This document shows, one piece after another, positions 17,198 to 25,244 of a DNA stretch of 64,000 nucleotides; positions within the stretch are counted from its first letter, which is position 1; each line of letters starts with the position of its first letter. The stretch is from Streptomyces cyaneus (GTDB lineage: Bacteria; Actinomycetota; Actinomycetes; Streptomycetales; Streptomycetaceae). The DNA lies in assembly GCF_004028635.1 (NCBI RefSeq), contig NZ_RQJW01000006.1:310001-374000 (forward strand), read 5' to 3'. The position numbers and the translations under genes were made by a program. The notes beneath the pieces are model-generated. The model was given only the letters and a program-made list of their open reading frames with translations, made no database searches and had not been told where the DNA came from.

Positions 17198-18625
17198 TCA
17201 GCGCTGCAGGGTGAGCAGGCCCGGCCGGTACGGCAGTTTCAGGTAGTTGGGTTCCTGTGTGTTGTTGGGGAGGCCCTGGTAGAGGAACTGCAGGTTGCAG
17301 GGATCGATGGTCATGGTCTGGTCGGGGTTGTCGCGGACCAGGTCACCGTGGCTGACGCCCTGGGCCCAGGTGGAACCGCTGTTGGCCTGGCCCGCGAAGG
17401 GGCTGCTCTCGCTGCCGGCCTGGACGGTCCACGGACCGTCCAGGCTGGGGGCGGTGAACGAGCGGAAGTAGCGGTGCGTACCCTGCGCCTCAACGATCAT
17501 GAGGTACTGGTTCTGGCCCTTGACCTTGTAGACCTCCGGCGCCTCGAACAGAAGGTCCCTTGCGTCGCTCATGACCGTCGTGTACGAGGAGCCGAAGTTG
17601 CCCGGGAAGTTCCCGATCGGCATGCTCGCCCGGTAGATCTTGCCGTTGTCAGCGGCGAAGAACAGGTACATGTTCTGGTCGTCGGCGATCATGGTCGGGT
17701 CGATCGGCTTGTCCCTCTGGTCCCCGGGGCCCTCGGGGAGGCTGCCGGTGAACAGCGGCTGCCTGGCGGACCAGCCGTTGGGGTTGGTGGGGTCGCTGGA
17801 CGTGCGGTAGTAGAGCGGCCACTGACCCCACTGGGACACCATCACCCAGACGTTCTTGGGCGCGAAGTAGAACAGTTCGGGCGCCACCGCGCCGTCGTTC
17901 ATCTGGGTCTGGGTGGCCGCCCCCATGTCCGACCAGTTCGTGAAGGGACTGAACGTCGTACCGCCCCAATTCGTTCCGTCGGAAGTGGTCGCGTAGACCA
18001 GGTTCTTGCCGTTGTACTTCACGGTGGTGAAGTCCTTCAGCGCGAGCTGCCCGTTGGCCGGCTGCGCCAGGGGGCCGGTCGAGGTCCAGCGGTAGGTCGA
18101 CGGAAGAGCACACGTGTCGCTCGTCCCGGACAGGCCGGTCCACTTCTGGTTGGTGCCGCCGTGGCATGACCAGAGCTGCACCGCCGTGCCGTTGGCCTTG
18201 CCCCAGCCCGAGACTTCCAGGCACAGTCCGGACCGCACGCCGACGATCGTGCCGTCGGGGTTCACCCGCCACTGCTGGTTGTCACTGCCGTTGCACGTCC
18301 AGATCTGCACCGGGGTCCCGGAGGTGGTGGCGCCGCCCCGGGCATCCAGGCACTTGTTGCCGTACACGGTCAGCTGGTTGCTGTCCGTCGACGTCCACTG
18401 CTGGTTGGTTCCGCCGTGGCAGTCCCAGATGTGCACGTTCGCGCCGTCGGTCTGGCTGAAGCCCTCCACATCGAGACACCGGCCGGAATCAACACCGCGC
18501 ACGTCGCTGGTGGTGGCCGCCTGAGCCGGGCCGGCGACGAGCAGCGCCGCCAACGCGGCCAGGGCCGCGACCACGGCGGCGAGCACCGCGGACGGGCGTC
18601 TGAGGCTGAAACTACGTCTGCGCAT
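17198..18625 (-). CDS. Secreted GH62 alpha-L-arabinofuranosidase with CBM13 (copy 2)
   Basis: The 475-residue paralogue of the earlier GH62 gene has the same build: signal peptide 1-36, CBM13 about 38-165, GH62 propeller to the end. Over the first 188 residues it differs from copy 1 at only about nine positions, then the catalytic domains diverge with different loops (for example PEGPGDQRDKPIDPTMIADD here). The acidic residues of the active site are retained (ALKDFT, DPTMIADD, LFEAPEVY). The start is the ATG homologous to that of copy 1, preceded by GAGG. Its 5' leader is about 60 bases longer than that of copy 1. It probably attacks a different arabinoxylan substitution pattern; that is inference. 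Confidence 0.93.
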   Translation of the reverse strand: MRRRSFSLRRPSAVLAAVVAALAALAALLVAGPAQAATTSDVRGVDSGRCLDVEGFSQTDGANVHIWDCHGGTNQQWTSTDSNQLTVYGNKCLDARGGATTSGTPVQIWTCNGSDNQQWRVNPDGTIVGVRSGLCLEVSGWGKANGTAVQLWSCHGGTNQKWTGLSGTSDTCALPSTYRWTSTGPLAQPANGQLALKDFTTVKYNGKNLVYATTSDGTNWGGTTFSPFTNWSDMGAATQTQMNDGAVAPELFYFAPKNVWVMVSQWGQWPLYYRTSSDPTNPNGWSARQPLFTGSLPEGPGDQRDKPIDPTMIADDQNMYLFFAADNGKIYRASMPIGNFPGNFGSSYTTVMSDARDLLFEAPEVYKVKGQNQYLMIVEAQGTHRYFRSFTAPSLDGPWTVQAGSESSPFAGQANSGSTWAQGVSHGDLVRDNPDQTMTIDPCNLQFLYQGLPNNTQEPNYLKLPYRPGLLTLQR

Positions 18626-18704
18626 AAGGACCTCGTCATCCTTGAGCAAGCGACTCCGGTTTGGCCCGTCAGGGGCTGTCCGGCTGCCGGTGTGGTGCAG
18701 CCCT

Positions 18705-18872
18705 GTGTTCGTTATGTCGAACAAAGGTCGAAGTATCGATCGGGAGAATGCTAGACATCCCATGAATGACGTCAATACTTCTCGCACAATTCGCGGGCAG
18801 AAACGTTCGCAGGCTGAAACCAGCGGGCTTCAAGTCCCGTGGTTGTACGGGTCTTTGACTGAGGGTCAGGTA
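18705..18872. repeat. Upstream direct repeat, GH62 copy 2
   Basis: This is the counterpart of the block upstream of GH62 copy 1, with only a few substitutions, ending at GGTCAGGTAG. Together with the near-identical 5' halves of the genes it makes a long dispersed direct repeat capable of homologous recombination. Confidence 0.8.
18707..18726. promoter_or_regulatory. Shared GTTCG..ACAAAG element, GH62 copy 2
   Basis: This element is identical to that of copy 1 but lies 82-101 bases upstream of the start, because about 60 extra bases sit between it and the gene. Confidence 0.5.
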
Positions 18873-18942
18873 GCGGTGCGGGCGCGGGCTTGGTGATCAT
18901 TACGGACCCCGACCAGGTCGCTCACCTGAGCCTCTGGTTCGG

Positions 18943-19543
18943 CTAGGCGGTTTCGTTTGGATCATCGGGCGGACCAGAGGAAGATGCCTGCGATGTGGAT
19001 TCCGGCCAGGTAGATGGTGGCTGAGACCGGTGCATCGCCTGCCTGTCCGGCGGTGAGGACGAAAGCCAGAGGACGGCAGCGGGCATCGGCAGCCAGGTGG
19101 ATCTTCGTTGTCGGTCCGCCGCGGGACCGTCCGATGGCATGGTCGTCGGGTTCGTCGGCCGGGGCCCCCTTTTGCGGGCCCCGGCCGCGTGCTGGTGGGC
19201 TCGCACGATCGTGGAGTCCACCGAGACCGCCCGGTCGAGGTCCTCGTCCGCGTCCGCCTGGGCCATCAGCGCAGTGAACACCCGCTCCCAGGTGCCGTCG
19301 ACGGCCCACATCCGCAGCCGGTTGTAGACGCCTCGCCAGTTGCCGTACTTCTCCGGCAGATGCACCCACTGCGTTCCGGTCTGGAACTTGAAGGCGATCG
19401 CGTCGATCACCTCCCGGTGATCCCGCCGGCGGCCACCCAGCTTCGGCGTCCGGCCCGGGAGCAACGGCTCGATCCGCGCCCACTGCGCATCAGGCAACGA
19501 CACACCGGACCAACGATCCGATGATCTGAACGGAACGCCCTAG
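18943..19543. mobile_element. IS5-family (IS427-like) element, internally deleted
   Basis: Terminal inverted repeats of about 22 bp agree at 17 positions; both contain GATCATCGG. They are flanked by CTAG at 18943-18946 and 19540-19543, a likely target duplication. The element is only about 590 bp, whereas such elements are normally about 850-900 bp, because the transposase gene lacks its middle. Confidence 0.8.
18962..19503 (-). pseudogene. IS5-family transposase, internally deleted
   Basis: From a GTG start the first frame encodes the OrfA part (MSLPDAQWARIEPLLPGR, later VSVDSTIVRAHQHAAGARKR with the first catalytic Asp). The second frame continues with GGPTTKIHLAADARCRPLAF and LTAGQAGDAP, as in two-frame IS5 transposases made by frameshifting. 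It then jumps directly to a C-terminal LAGIHIAGIFLW end. The segment with the second Asp and the Glu of the DDE site is missing, so the protein is inactive. Confidence 0.8.
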
Positions 19544-20709
19544 GCCGGCCGCCCCACCAGCATCGTCGGCGCCCCCGCCACCCGAGTCAGAAACACGGTC
19601 GCCGAGTTGGGCCCCTGCGGCTTGACCTTCTTCCTCAGCTCCTCCGGCTCGACCGCCGACCCGCGCTTCTTGACGGTGAGCGTGCCGACCTCCCGCTCGC
19701 GCAGCAGGGCCTTCAACTTCTTGACGTTGAAGGGCAGTTGGTCGGTGATCTCGTACGCCGAGGCGTACGGCGTCGGCCGCAGCTCGTCCGCCGTGACGTA
19801 CGCGATGGTCGCGTCGATGAGTCCGCCGTCCAGCTGATGCGCCACGTCCGCGACCAGATGCGCCCGGATGACGGCGCCGTCGGGTTCGTACAAGTACCGT
19901 CCCACGGACCGGACTTCAGGGTCGGGCAGCTTCGAGGAGAGCAGAGTCCGCAGCCCCGGCAACAGCGTGGCCCGCACTGCCCCGGCCGCAGTACCGAACC
20001 ACAGCACCGCCTCCTTCACGTCCCCACCGTCCGAGATCCACTCGGCCTCGGCGTCATCGGGAATCGCCTCGTGGGGAATGCCCGGCGCGATCTTCAGCGC
20101 GGCCCGCGGCGCCTTGCGAGCGGCCTCCACGGCCCACGACAACGGCGGTGAGTAGGCCTCCGGATCGAAGATCCTCCCGCGACCACCTCGTCGCGCCGGG
20201 TCGACGAACACGGCGTCGTACCCGTTCGTGTCCACCTCGGTGACGTCGGCCTCCCGCACCTCGATGAGGTCGGCAAGACCGAGGCCCTCCACATTCGCCC
20301 GCGCCGCCGCCACCGTCACCGGATCCCGATCCACCGCCAGCACCCGGATCCCGGCCCGCGCCAACGCGATCGCGTCGCCCCCGATCCCGCAGCACAGGTC
20401 GGCGACCGACCCGATCCCCAGCTCCTTCATCCGCCCGGCCCGATACGTGGCGACACTCGCCCGCGTCGACTGCTCGACCCCGTTCGGCGTGAAGAACATC
20501 CGCCCCGCGTCCACCGCCCCGAACTTCGGCACCGCCCGCTGCCGCAGCCGTGCCTGTCCGAGCGCGGCCGACACCAGCTCGGCGGGGTGCTCGCGGCGCA
20601 GCCGGGTGGCGACGGCGAGTTCGTCGGCGGGGTCGGTGTCGCGTACGGCGTCGAGGAGGGCGCGGCCCTCGGGGGTGAGGAGACGGGAGAAGGAGGCGAG
20701 GTCGTTCAC
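19540..20709 (-). CDS. Class I SAM-dependent methyltransferase, THUMP-like
   Basis: The 389-residue protein has an N-terminal helical part, then a Rossmann methyltransferase core. Motif I is VADLCCGIGGDAIALARAG, acidic motif II is LAVDRDP and the catalytic-loop motif is YDAVFVDPARRGGRGR. The C-terminal part (VKKLKALLREREVGTLTVKKRG) is the THUMP-like domain of this actinobacterial family. An RNA substrate is suggested by the family but not proven. GTG 20709 is chosen because it gives the usual length; upstream the frame runs into 30-bp tandem repeats. Alternative ATGs lie inside those repeats. Confidence 0.8.
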   Translation of the reverse strand: MNDLASFSRLLTPEGRALLDAVRDTDPADELAVATRLRREHPAELVSAALGQARLRQRAVPKFGAVDAGRMFFTPNGVEQSTRASVATYRAGRMKELGIGSVADLCCGIGGDAIALARAGIRVLAVDRDPVTVAAARANVEGLGLADLIEVREADVTEVDTNGYDAVFVDPARRGGRGRIFDPEAYSPPLSWAVEAARKAPRAALKIAPGIPHEAIPDDAEAEWISDGGDVKEAVLWFGTAAGAVRATLLPGLRTLLSSKLPDPEVRSVGRYLYEPDGAVIRAHLVADVAHQLDGGLIDATIAYVTADELRPTPYASAYEITDQLPFNVKKLKALLREREVGTLTVKKRGSAVEPEELRKKVKPQGPNSATVFLTRVAGAPTMLVGRPA

Positions 20710-20720
20710 CGGGTCATTGT

Positions 20721-20826
20721 CGGCCAGCCGGTGGACCCTGCGCTCCAAGTCGGCCAGCCGGTAGGCCCTGCGCTCCATGTGGGTCAGTCGACGGACCCTG
20801 CTCTCCATGTGGGCCAGTCGGTGGAT
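20721..20826. repeat. 30-bp tandem repeats
   Basis: Three full units (20721-20750, 20751-20780, 20781-20810) and a partial fourth share the pattern sGGyCAGyCGryrGrCCCTGCkCTCCAwGT. They fill the spacer between the methyltransferase and the divergent deacetylase gene. Confidence 0.85.
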
Positions 20827-20890
20827 GGTCCGTCTCCCGGCGGCGGTGTCGGCCGATCCGCGGGGCGGGTGCCTGCGAGGATCCGGCCCC

Positions 20891-21961
20891 ATGCGAGTAG
20901 TACGACAAAATGACAAAAGTCGCCGCAATGGGGTACGGATCCGTGGCGGAATCGCCGCGCTCACGGCCGCCGCCATCGCCTCGGGGTGTGCACAGGGTGG
21001 CGGAGGTGGGCACCGTGGCGGGGCCGGGCATGAGGCCGTACGCCCCACACCGAGTCGGCAGCCCCTCAAGGCACCGCCCCCCGGCGAAGTCCCGGACGCG
21101 CATGCCAAAGACCCCCATTCCAGGGACCGGCATGCCAAAGACCCCCACGCCGGGGACCCGCACGCCAAGGCGCCCCACCCCAAAGAGCCGCATGCCAAAG
21201 ACCCGCAGGTCAAGAAGTTCCGGTCCGCCCAGGCCGCTCACGCCGCCCGTGTCGCCGCCGCGAGGCACTGGCGCCTGGCGCGAGTCCCGCTCACGCCCCC
21301 GCCGCCACCCGTCAGGAAGCCGAGGATCACCACCCGCGCCGGCTTCGAGGTCGACGGCCACGACGAACTCGGCCTGCCACCGGTCTTCACGACCGTCCCC
21401 ACCAAGCAGCGGGTCGTCTTCCTCACCATCGACGACGGCGCCGAGAAGGACCCGGCGTTCCTGCGGATGATGAGCGAGCTGCAGGTGCCGTACACCGCCT
21501 TCCTCAGCGACTACCTGATCAAGGAGGACTACGGCTACTTCAAGCGGATGCAGCGCGACGGCGTGGTCCTGAACAACCACACCCTCCACCACCCCTACCT
21601 CCCGGCCCTCTCCTACTACCGCCAGAGGTATGAGATCTGCGGCATGCAGGAGGTGATCGAGAGGCGCTACGGCAAGCGCCCGCTGCTCTTCCGCCCACCC
21701 TTCGGGAACTACAACAGGAACACCCTGCGCGCCGCGAAGTCCTGCGGCATCGAGTACGTCCCCCTGTGGAACGAGGAGGTCTTCGTCGACCACTGGGACT
21801 ACCGCGAGTGGGACCGGAAGATCCGCCCGGGTGACATCGTCCTCAGTCACTTCCGGGGCAGGGAGGACTGGAAGGGCACAATGCCCGACATGATCCGCCG
21901 ATTCCTGAACAAAGTGACGGCCGAAGGGTATGCGGTGGCCCGGCTGGAGGACTACCTGTGA
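20891..21961 (+). CDS. Lipoprotein polysaccharide deacetylase (CE4/NodB) with His-rich linker
   Basis: The protein is a probable cell-surface deacetylase of chitooligosaccharide, peptidoglycan or xylan. Residues 1 to about 32 form a lipoprotein signal with lipobox AIASGC. A linker of about 60 residues contains repeated HAKDP-like units, unusually rich in His, Lys and Asp. The NodB domain has TIDDGAEKD (catalytic base and metal Asp), the metal-binding pattern NHTLHH and RPPFGNYN. The ATG start precedes the signal directly. The stop overlaps the start of the next deacetylase gene (GTGA), implying translational coupling. The natural substrate is not deducible. Confidence 0.88.
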   Translation: MRVVRQNDKSRRNGVRIRGGIAALTAAAIASGCAQGGGGGHRGGAGHEAVRPTPSRQPLKAPPPGEVPDAHAKDPHSRDRHAKDPHAGDPHAKAPHPKEPHAKDPQVKKFRSAQAAHAARVAAARHWRLARVPLTPPPPPVRKPRITTRAGFEVDGHDELGLPPVFTTVPTKQRVVFLTIDDGAEKDPAFLRMMSELQVPYTAFLSDYLIKEDYGYFKRMQRDGVVLNNHTLHHPYLPALSYYRQRYEICGMQEVIERRYGKRPLLFRPPFGNYNRNTLRAAKSCGIEYVPLWNEEVFVDHWDYREWDRKIRPGDIVLSHFRGREDWKGTMPDMIRRFLNKVTAEGYAVARLEDYL

Positions 21962-22839
21962 GGCCGGCGCCGGGGCTACGGGCTCTGGCGACCGTGGCCC
22001 TGGCATCCGCCCTGCTTGCCGGTTGCGTCCCGTCGACCGAGTCGGTCGGCCCCGGTGGAGGGCGACCGGGCGAGCAGACAGCGCAGGCGGCGCAGACGGC
22101 ACAGGCGGCACGAGGGGCACGGTCGGCGAAAAGCCCGACGCCCACCGCGCAGCCGTACCGCCGATGGGGCCTCACCACCCCGTTGCCCGCGCCCCCGTCC
22201 CCACCCGCCCGGCGGCAGGTGTCACCCGGGGGTGATCGGCCGTCCGGGGGCGATCTGCCGCCTGTCGTTGACCGCATCCTCACCCGCGACCAGGTCGTGT
22301 TCCTCACCTATGACGACGGCGCCGAGAAGGATCCCCGCTTCGTCGACATGGTCCGTGAGCTGAGGTTGCCCGTCAGCATGTTCCTCACGGACAGCGTGGT
22401 CGGCCCGGGCTACGGCCACTTCGCGCGCCTGCGGTCGGTGGGCGCGTCGATGCAGAACCACACCCTCGACCACGCCGCCCTGCGCGGTCTGCCGTACGCC
22501 GGCCAGCGCGCCGAGATCTGCGGCCAGCAGAACAAACTCCGCGCCCGCTTCGGCATCCGGCCCCAGCTCTTCCGGCCGCCCTACGGCACGTACGACACCA
22601 CCACGCTCCGCGCGGCGGCCGACTGCGGCGTGACGGCGGTGGTGCTGTGGCGGGTGGCGATGGAGGGCGACGGCGAACTGACGTACGCGAAGGGCCCGGC
22701 CCGACTGCGTCCCGGCGACATCGTCTCCGTCCCTTCGGGTGAACCGACCGGCCTGAGCCTGCGGGAGCGGACGACGCGGCTGCTGCGGGAGATCCAGGGG
22801 CGGGGGCTGACGGTGGGCCGGTTGGAGGACTACGTCTGA
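21958..22839 (+). CDS. Lipoprotein polysaccharide deacetylase (CE4/NodB), second of pair
   Basis: The 293-residue protein has a lipoprotein signal with lipobox LLAGC, a Gln/Ala- and Pro-rich spacer and a NodB domain. Motifs are FLTYDDGAEKD, NHTLDH (metal His pair) and RPPYGTYD. It starts at a GTG overlapping the stop of the preceding deacetylase and is probably made with it. The C-terminal part (RLRPGDIVSVPSG) lacks the LSHF sequence of its partner, so the two active sites may differ. Confidence 0.87.
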   Translation: MRPAPGLRALATVALASALLAGCVPSTESVGPGGGRPGEQTAQAAQTAQAARGARSAKSPTPTAQPYRRWGLTTPLPAPPSPPARRQVSPGGDRPSGGDLPPVVDRILTRDQVVFLTYDDGAEKDPRFVDMVRELRLPVSMFLTDSVVGPGYGHFARLRSVGASMQNHTLDHAALRGLPYAGQRAEICGQQNKLRARFGIRPQLFRPPYGTYDTTTLRAAADCGVTAVVLWRVAMEGDGELTYAKGPARLRPGDIVSVPSGEPTGLSLRERTTRLLREIQGRGLTVGRLEDYV

Positions 22840-22925
22840 CGGAACTTCCGGCGTCGGTCCGCATATCTCAGCCCGCTCACGGCAACGCCACGTGACCAGG
22901 AACGCGGCTCAGTCAGCGGAGCGAA

Positions 22926-22952
22926 TTAGCAGTCCGCTTGACCGAGTGCTAA
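22926..22952. promoter_or_regulatory. CIRCE operator 1 (HrcA site), overlapping -35
   Basis: TTAGCAGTC-N9-GAGTGCTAA matches the consensus TTAGCACTC-N9-GAGTGCTAA with one mismatch. The spacer contains TTGACC (22938-22943), a -35 hexamer, so HrcA bound here would exclude polymerase. Heat inactivates HrcA and derepresses the operon. Confidence 0.85.
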
Positions 22953-22965
22953 TCGCGGTCATAGT
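22938..22965 (+). promoter_or_regulatory. groES-groEL1 promoter
   Basis: TTGACC and CATAGT (22960-22965) are separated by 16 bases and lie between the two CIRCE elements, with transcription expected to begin near 22,972. Confidence 0.65.
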
Positions 22966-22973
22966 CTCGGCTC

Positions 22974-22998
22974 TGGCACTCCCCACTGGAGAGTGCCA
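22974..22998. promoter_or_regulatory. CIRCE operator 2 (HrcA site)
   Basis: TGGCACTC-N9-GAGTGCCA is a perfect inverted repeat of the CIRCE type, placed at or just after the expected transcription start. Confidence 0.85.
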
Positions 22999-23098
22999 AC
23001 TACGCGACGGGCAGGTCCGGCACCCGCGACGACGGATCGACCTGGTCGCCACCTCAGACAGTTAACCCCGTGAGATCTCCGAAGGGGGAGGTCGGATC

Positions 23099-23407
23099 GT
23101 GACGACCGCCAGCTCCAAGGTTGCCATCAAGCCGCTCGAGGACCGCATCGTGGTCCAGCCGCTGGACGCCGAGCAGACCACGGCCTCTGGCCTGGTCATT
23201 CCGGACACCGCCAAGGAGAAGCCCCAGGAGGGCGTCGTCCTGGCCGTGGGCCCGGGCCGCTTCGAGAACGGCGAGCGCCTTCCGCTCGACGTCAAGACCG
23301 GCGACATCGTGCTGTACAGCAAGTACGGCGGCACCGAGGTGAAGTACAACGGCGAGGAGTACCTCGTCCTCTCGGCTCGCGACGTGCTCGCGATCATCGA
23401 GAAGTAG
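23099..23407 (+). CDS. groES: Co-chaperonin GroES (Cpn10)
   Basis: The 102-residue heptameric lid of the GroEL folding chamber starts at a GTG with GGGGGAGG upstream. Family motifs are KPLEDRIVVQPLDAEQTTASGLVIPD (mobile loop) and GDIVLYSKYGGTEVKYNGEEYLVL. It heads the groES-groEL1 operon and is controlled by two CIRCE sites, thus by HrcA. Confidence 0.98.
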   Translation: MTTASSKVAIKPLEDRIVVQPLDAEQTTASGLVIPDTAKEKPQEGVVLAVGPGRFENGERLPLDVKTGDIVLYSKYGGTEVKYNGEEYLVLSARDVLAIIEK

Positions 23408-23528
23408 TCACCTCGAGCATTCAGTTGCTTCCAGCTGCGCCCCTGGCCCCCGCGACCACATAAGAAGCCGGGCGCCCGGGGCGCAGTGTCTTTTTCACCC
23501 ACAGATTTCCGAGAGGGCTCCCGCTGTC

Positions 23529-25154
23529 ATGGCGAAGATCCTGAAGTTCGACGAGGACGCCCGTCGCGCCCTCGAGCGCGGCGTCAACAAGCTGGCCGAC
23601 ACGGTCAAGGTGACGATCGGCCCCAAGGGCCGCAACGTCGTCATCGACAAGAAGTTCGGCGCGCCCACCATCACCAACGACGGCGTCACCATCGCCCGTG
23701 AGGTCGAGGTCGAGGACCCGTACGAGAACCTCGGCGCCCAGCTGGTGAAGGAGGTGGCGACCAAGACCAACGACATCGCGGGTGACGGTACGACCACCGC
23801 CACCGTGCTCGCCCAGGCGCTGGTGCGCGAGGGCCTGAAGAACGTCGCCGCGGGTGCCTCCCCGGCCGCGCTCAAGAAGGGCATCGACGCCGCGGTCAAG
23901 GCCGTGTCGGAGGACCTGCTCGCCTCGGCCCGCCCGATCGACGAGAAGTCCGACATCGCCGCCGTGGCCGGTCTGTCCGCCCAGGACAGCCAGGTCGGCG
24001 AGCTCATCGCCGAGGCGATGGACAAGGTCGGCAAGGACGGTGTCATCACCGTCGAGGAGTCCAACACCTTCGGTCTGGAGCTGGACTTCACCGAGGGCAT
24101 GGCCTTCGACAAGGGCTACCTGTCGCCGTACTTCGTGACGGACCAGGAGCGCATGGAGGCCGTCCTCGAGGACCCGTACATCCTCATCAACCAGGGCAAG
24201 ATCTCCTCCATCCAGGACCTGCTGCCGCTGCTGGAGAAGGTCATCCAGTCGGGTGCCTCCAAGCCGCTGCTGATCATCGCCGAGGACGTCGAGGGCGAGG
24301 CCCTGTCGACCCTGGTCGTCAACAAGATCCGCGGCACCTTCAACGCGGTCGCGGTCAAGGCCCCCGGCTTCGGTGACCGCCGCAAGGCGATGCTCCAGGA
24401 CCTGGCGGTCCTCACCGGCGCCACGGTCATCTCGGAGGAGGTCGGCCTCAAGCTCGACCAGGCCGACCTGGACGTGCTGGGCTCCGCCCGCCGTGTCACG
24501 GTCACCAAGGACGACACGACCGTCGTCGACGGCGCCGGCAACGCCGAGGACGTCACGGGTCGCGTCGCCCAGATCAAGGCCGAGATCGAGAACACCGACT
24601 CCGACTGGGACCGCGAGAAGCTCCAGGAGCGCCTCGCGAAGCTGGCCGGCGGCGTGTGCGTGATCAAGGTCGGCGCCGCCACCGAGGTGGAGCTGAAGGA
24701 GAAGAAGCACCGTCTGGAGGACGCCATCTCCGCGACCCGCGCCGCGGTCGAGGAGGGCATCGTCTCCGGTGGTGGCTCCGCGCTCGTCCACGCCGCGAAG
24801 GTGCTGGAGGGCGGACTCGGCAAGACCGGCGACGAGGCCACTGGTGTCGCCGTCGTCCGCCGCGCGGTCGTCGAGCCGCTGCGCTGGATCGCCGAGAACG
24901 CCGGCCTGGAGGGCTACGTCATCACCTCCAAGGTCGCCGAGCTCGACAAGGGCCAGGGCTTCAACGCCGCCACCGGCGAGTACGGCGACCTGGTCAAGGC
25001 CGGCGTCATCGACCCGGTCAAGGTCACCCGCTCCGCCCTGGAGAACGCCGCCTCCATCGCCTCCCTCCTCCTGACGACCGAGACCCTGGTCGTCGAGAAG
25101 AAGGAAGAGGAAGAGCCGGCCGCCGCTGGTCACGGCCACGGCCACGCCCACTGA
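23529..25154 (+). CDS. groEL1: Chaperonin GroEL1 (Cpn60), His-rich C-terminus
   Basis: The 541-residue chaperonin subunit has the ATP-binding DGTTT at residues 86-90 and the full family length. The tail ends in GHGHGHAH instead of the Gly-Met repeat, the mark of operon-encoded GroEL1 in actinobacteria, which usually have a second groEL elsewhere. It is co-transcribed with groES; the 121-base spacer contains the 12-bp palindrome CCGGGCGCCCGG followed by TTTTT, which might process or attenuate the transcript. The tail could bind metal ions; that is inference. Confidence 0.98.
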   Translation: MAKILKFDEDARRALERGVNKLADTVKVTIGPKGRNVVIDKKFGAPTITNDGVTIAREVEVEDPYENLGAQLVKEVATKTNDIAGDGTTTATVLAQALVREGLKNVAAGASPAALKKGIDAAVKAVSEDLLASARPIDEKSDIAAVAGLSAQDSQVGELIAEAMDKVGKDGVITVEESNTFGLELDFTEGMAFDKGYLSPYFVTDQERMEAVLEDPYILINQGKISSIQDLLPLLEKVIQSGASKPLLIIAEDVEGEALSTLVVNKIRGTFNAVAVKAPGFGDRRKAMLQDLAVLTGATVISEEVGLKLDQADLDVLGSARRVTVTKDDTTVVDGAGNAEDVTGRVAQIKAEIENTDSDWDREKLQERLAKLAGGVCVIKVGAATEVELKEKKHRLEDAISATRAAVEEGIVSGGGSALVHAAKVLEGGLGKTGDEATGVAVVRRAVVEPLRWIAENAGLEGYVITSKVAELDKGQGFNAATGEYGDLVKAGVIDPVKVTRSALENAASIASLLLTTETLVVEKKEEEEPAAAGHGHGHAH

Positions 25155-25171
25155 GGCACGCACCACCCGAA

Positions 25172-25212
25172 GAAGCCCCCCGTTGCTGTCGCATCGGGGG
25201 GCTTCTCCCTTC
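25172..25212 (+). terminator. groEL1 terminator
   Basis: Perfect 11-bp arms GAAGCCCCCCG and CGGGGGGCTTC with a 12-base loop lie just after groEL1 and are followed by TCCCTT. Confidence 0.85.
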
Positions 25213-25244
25213 GCGGGCGATTCACCGGCCTTCTCGCGGCCGGG

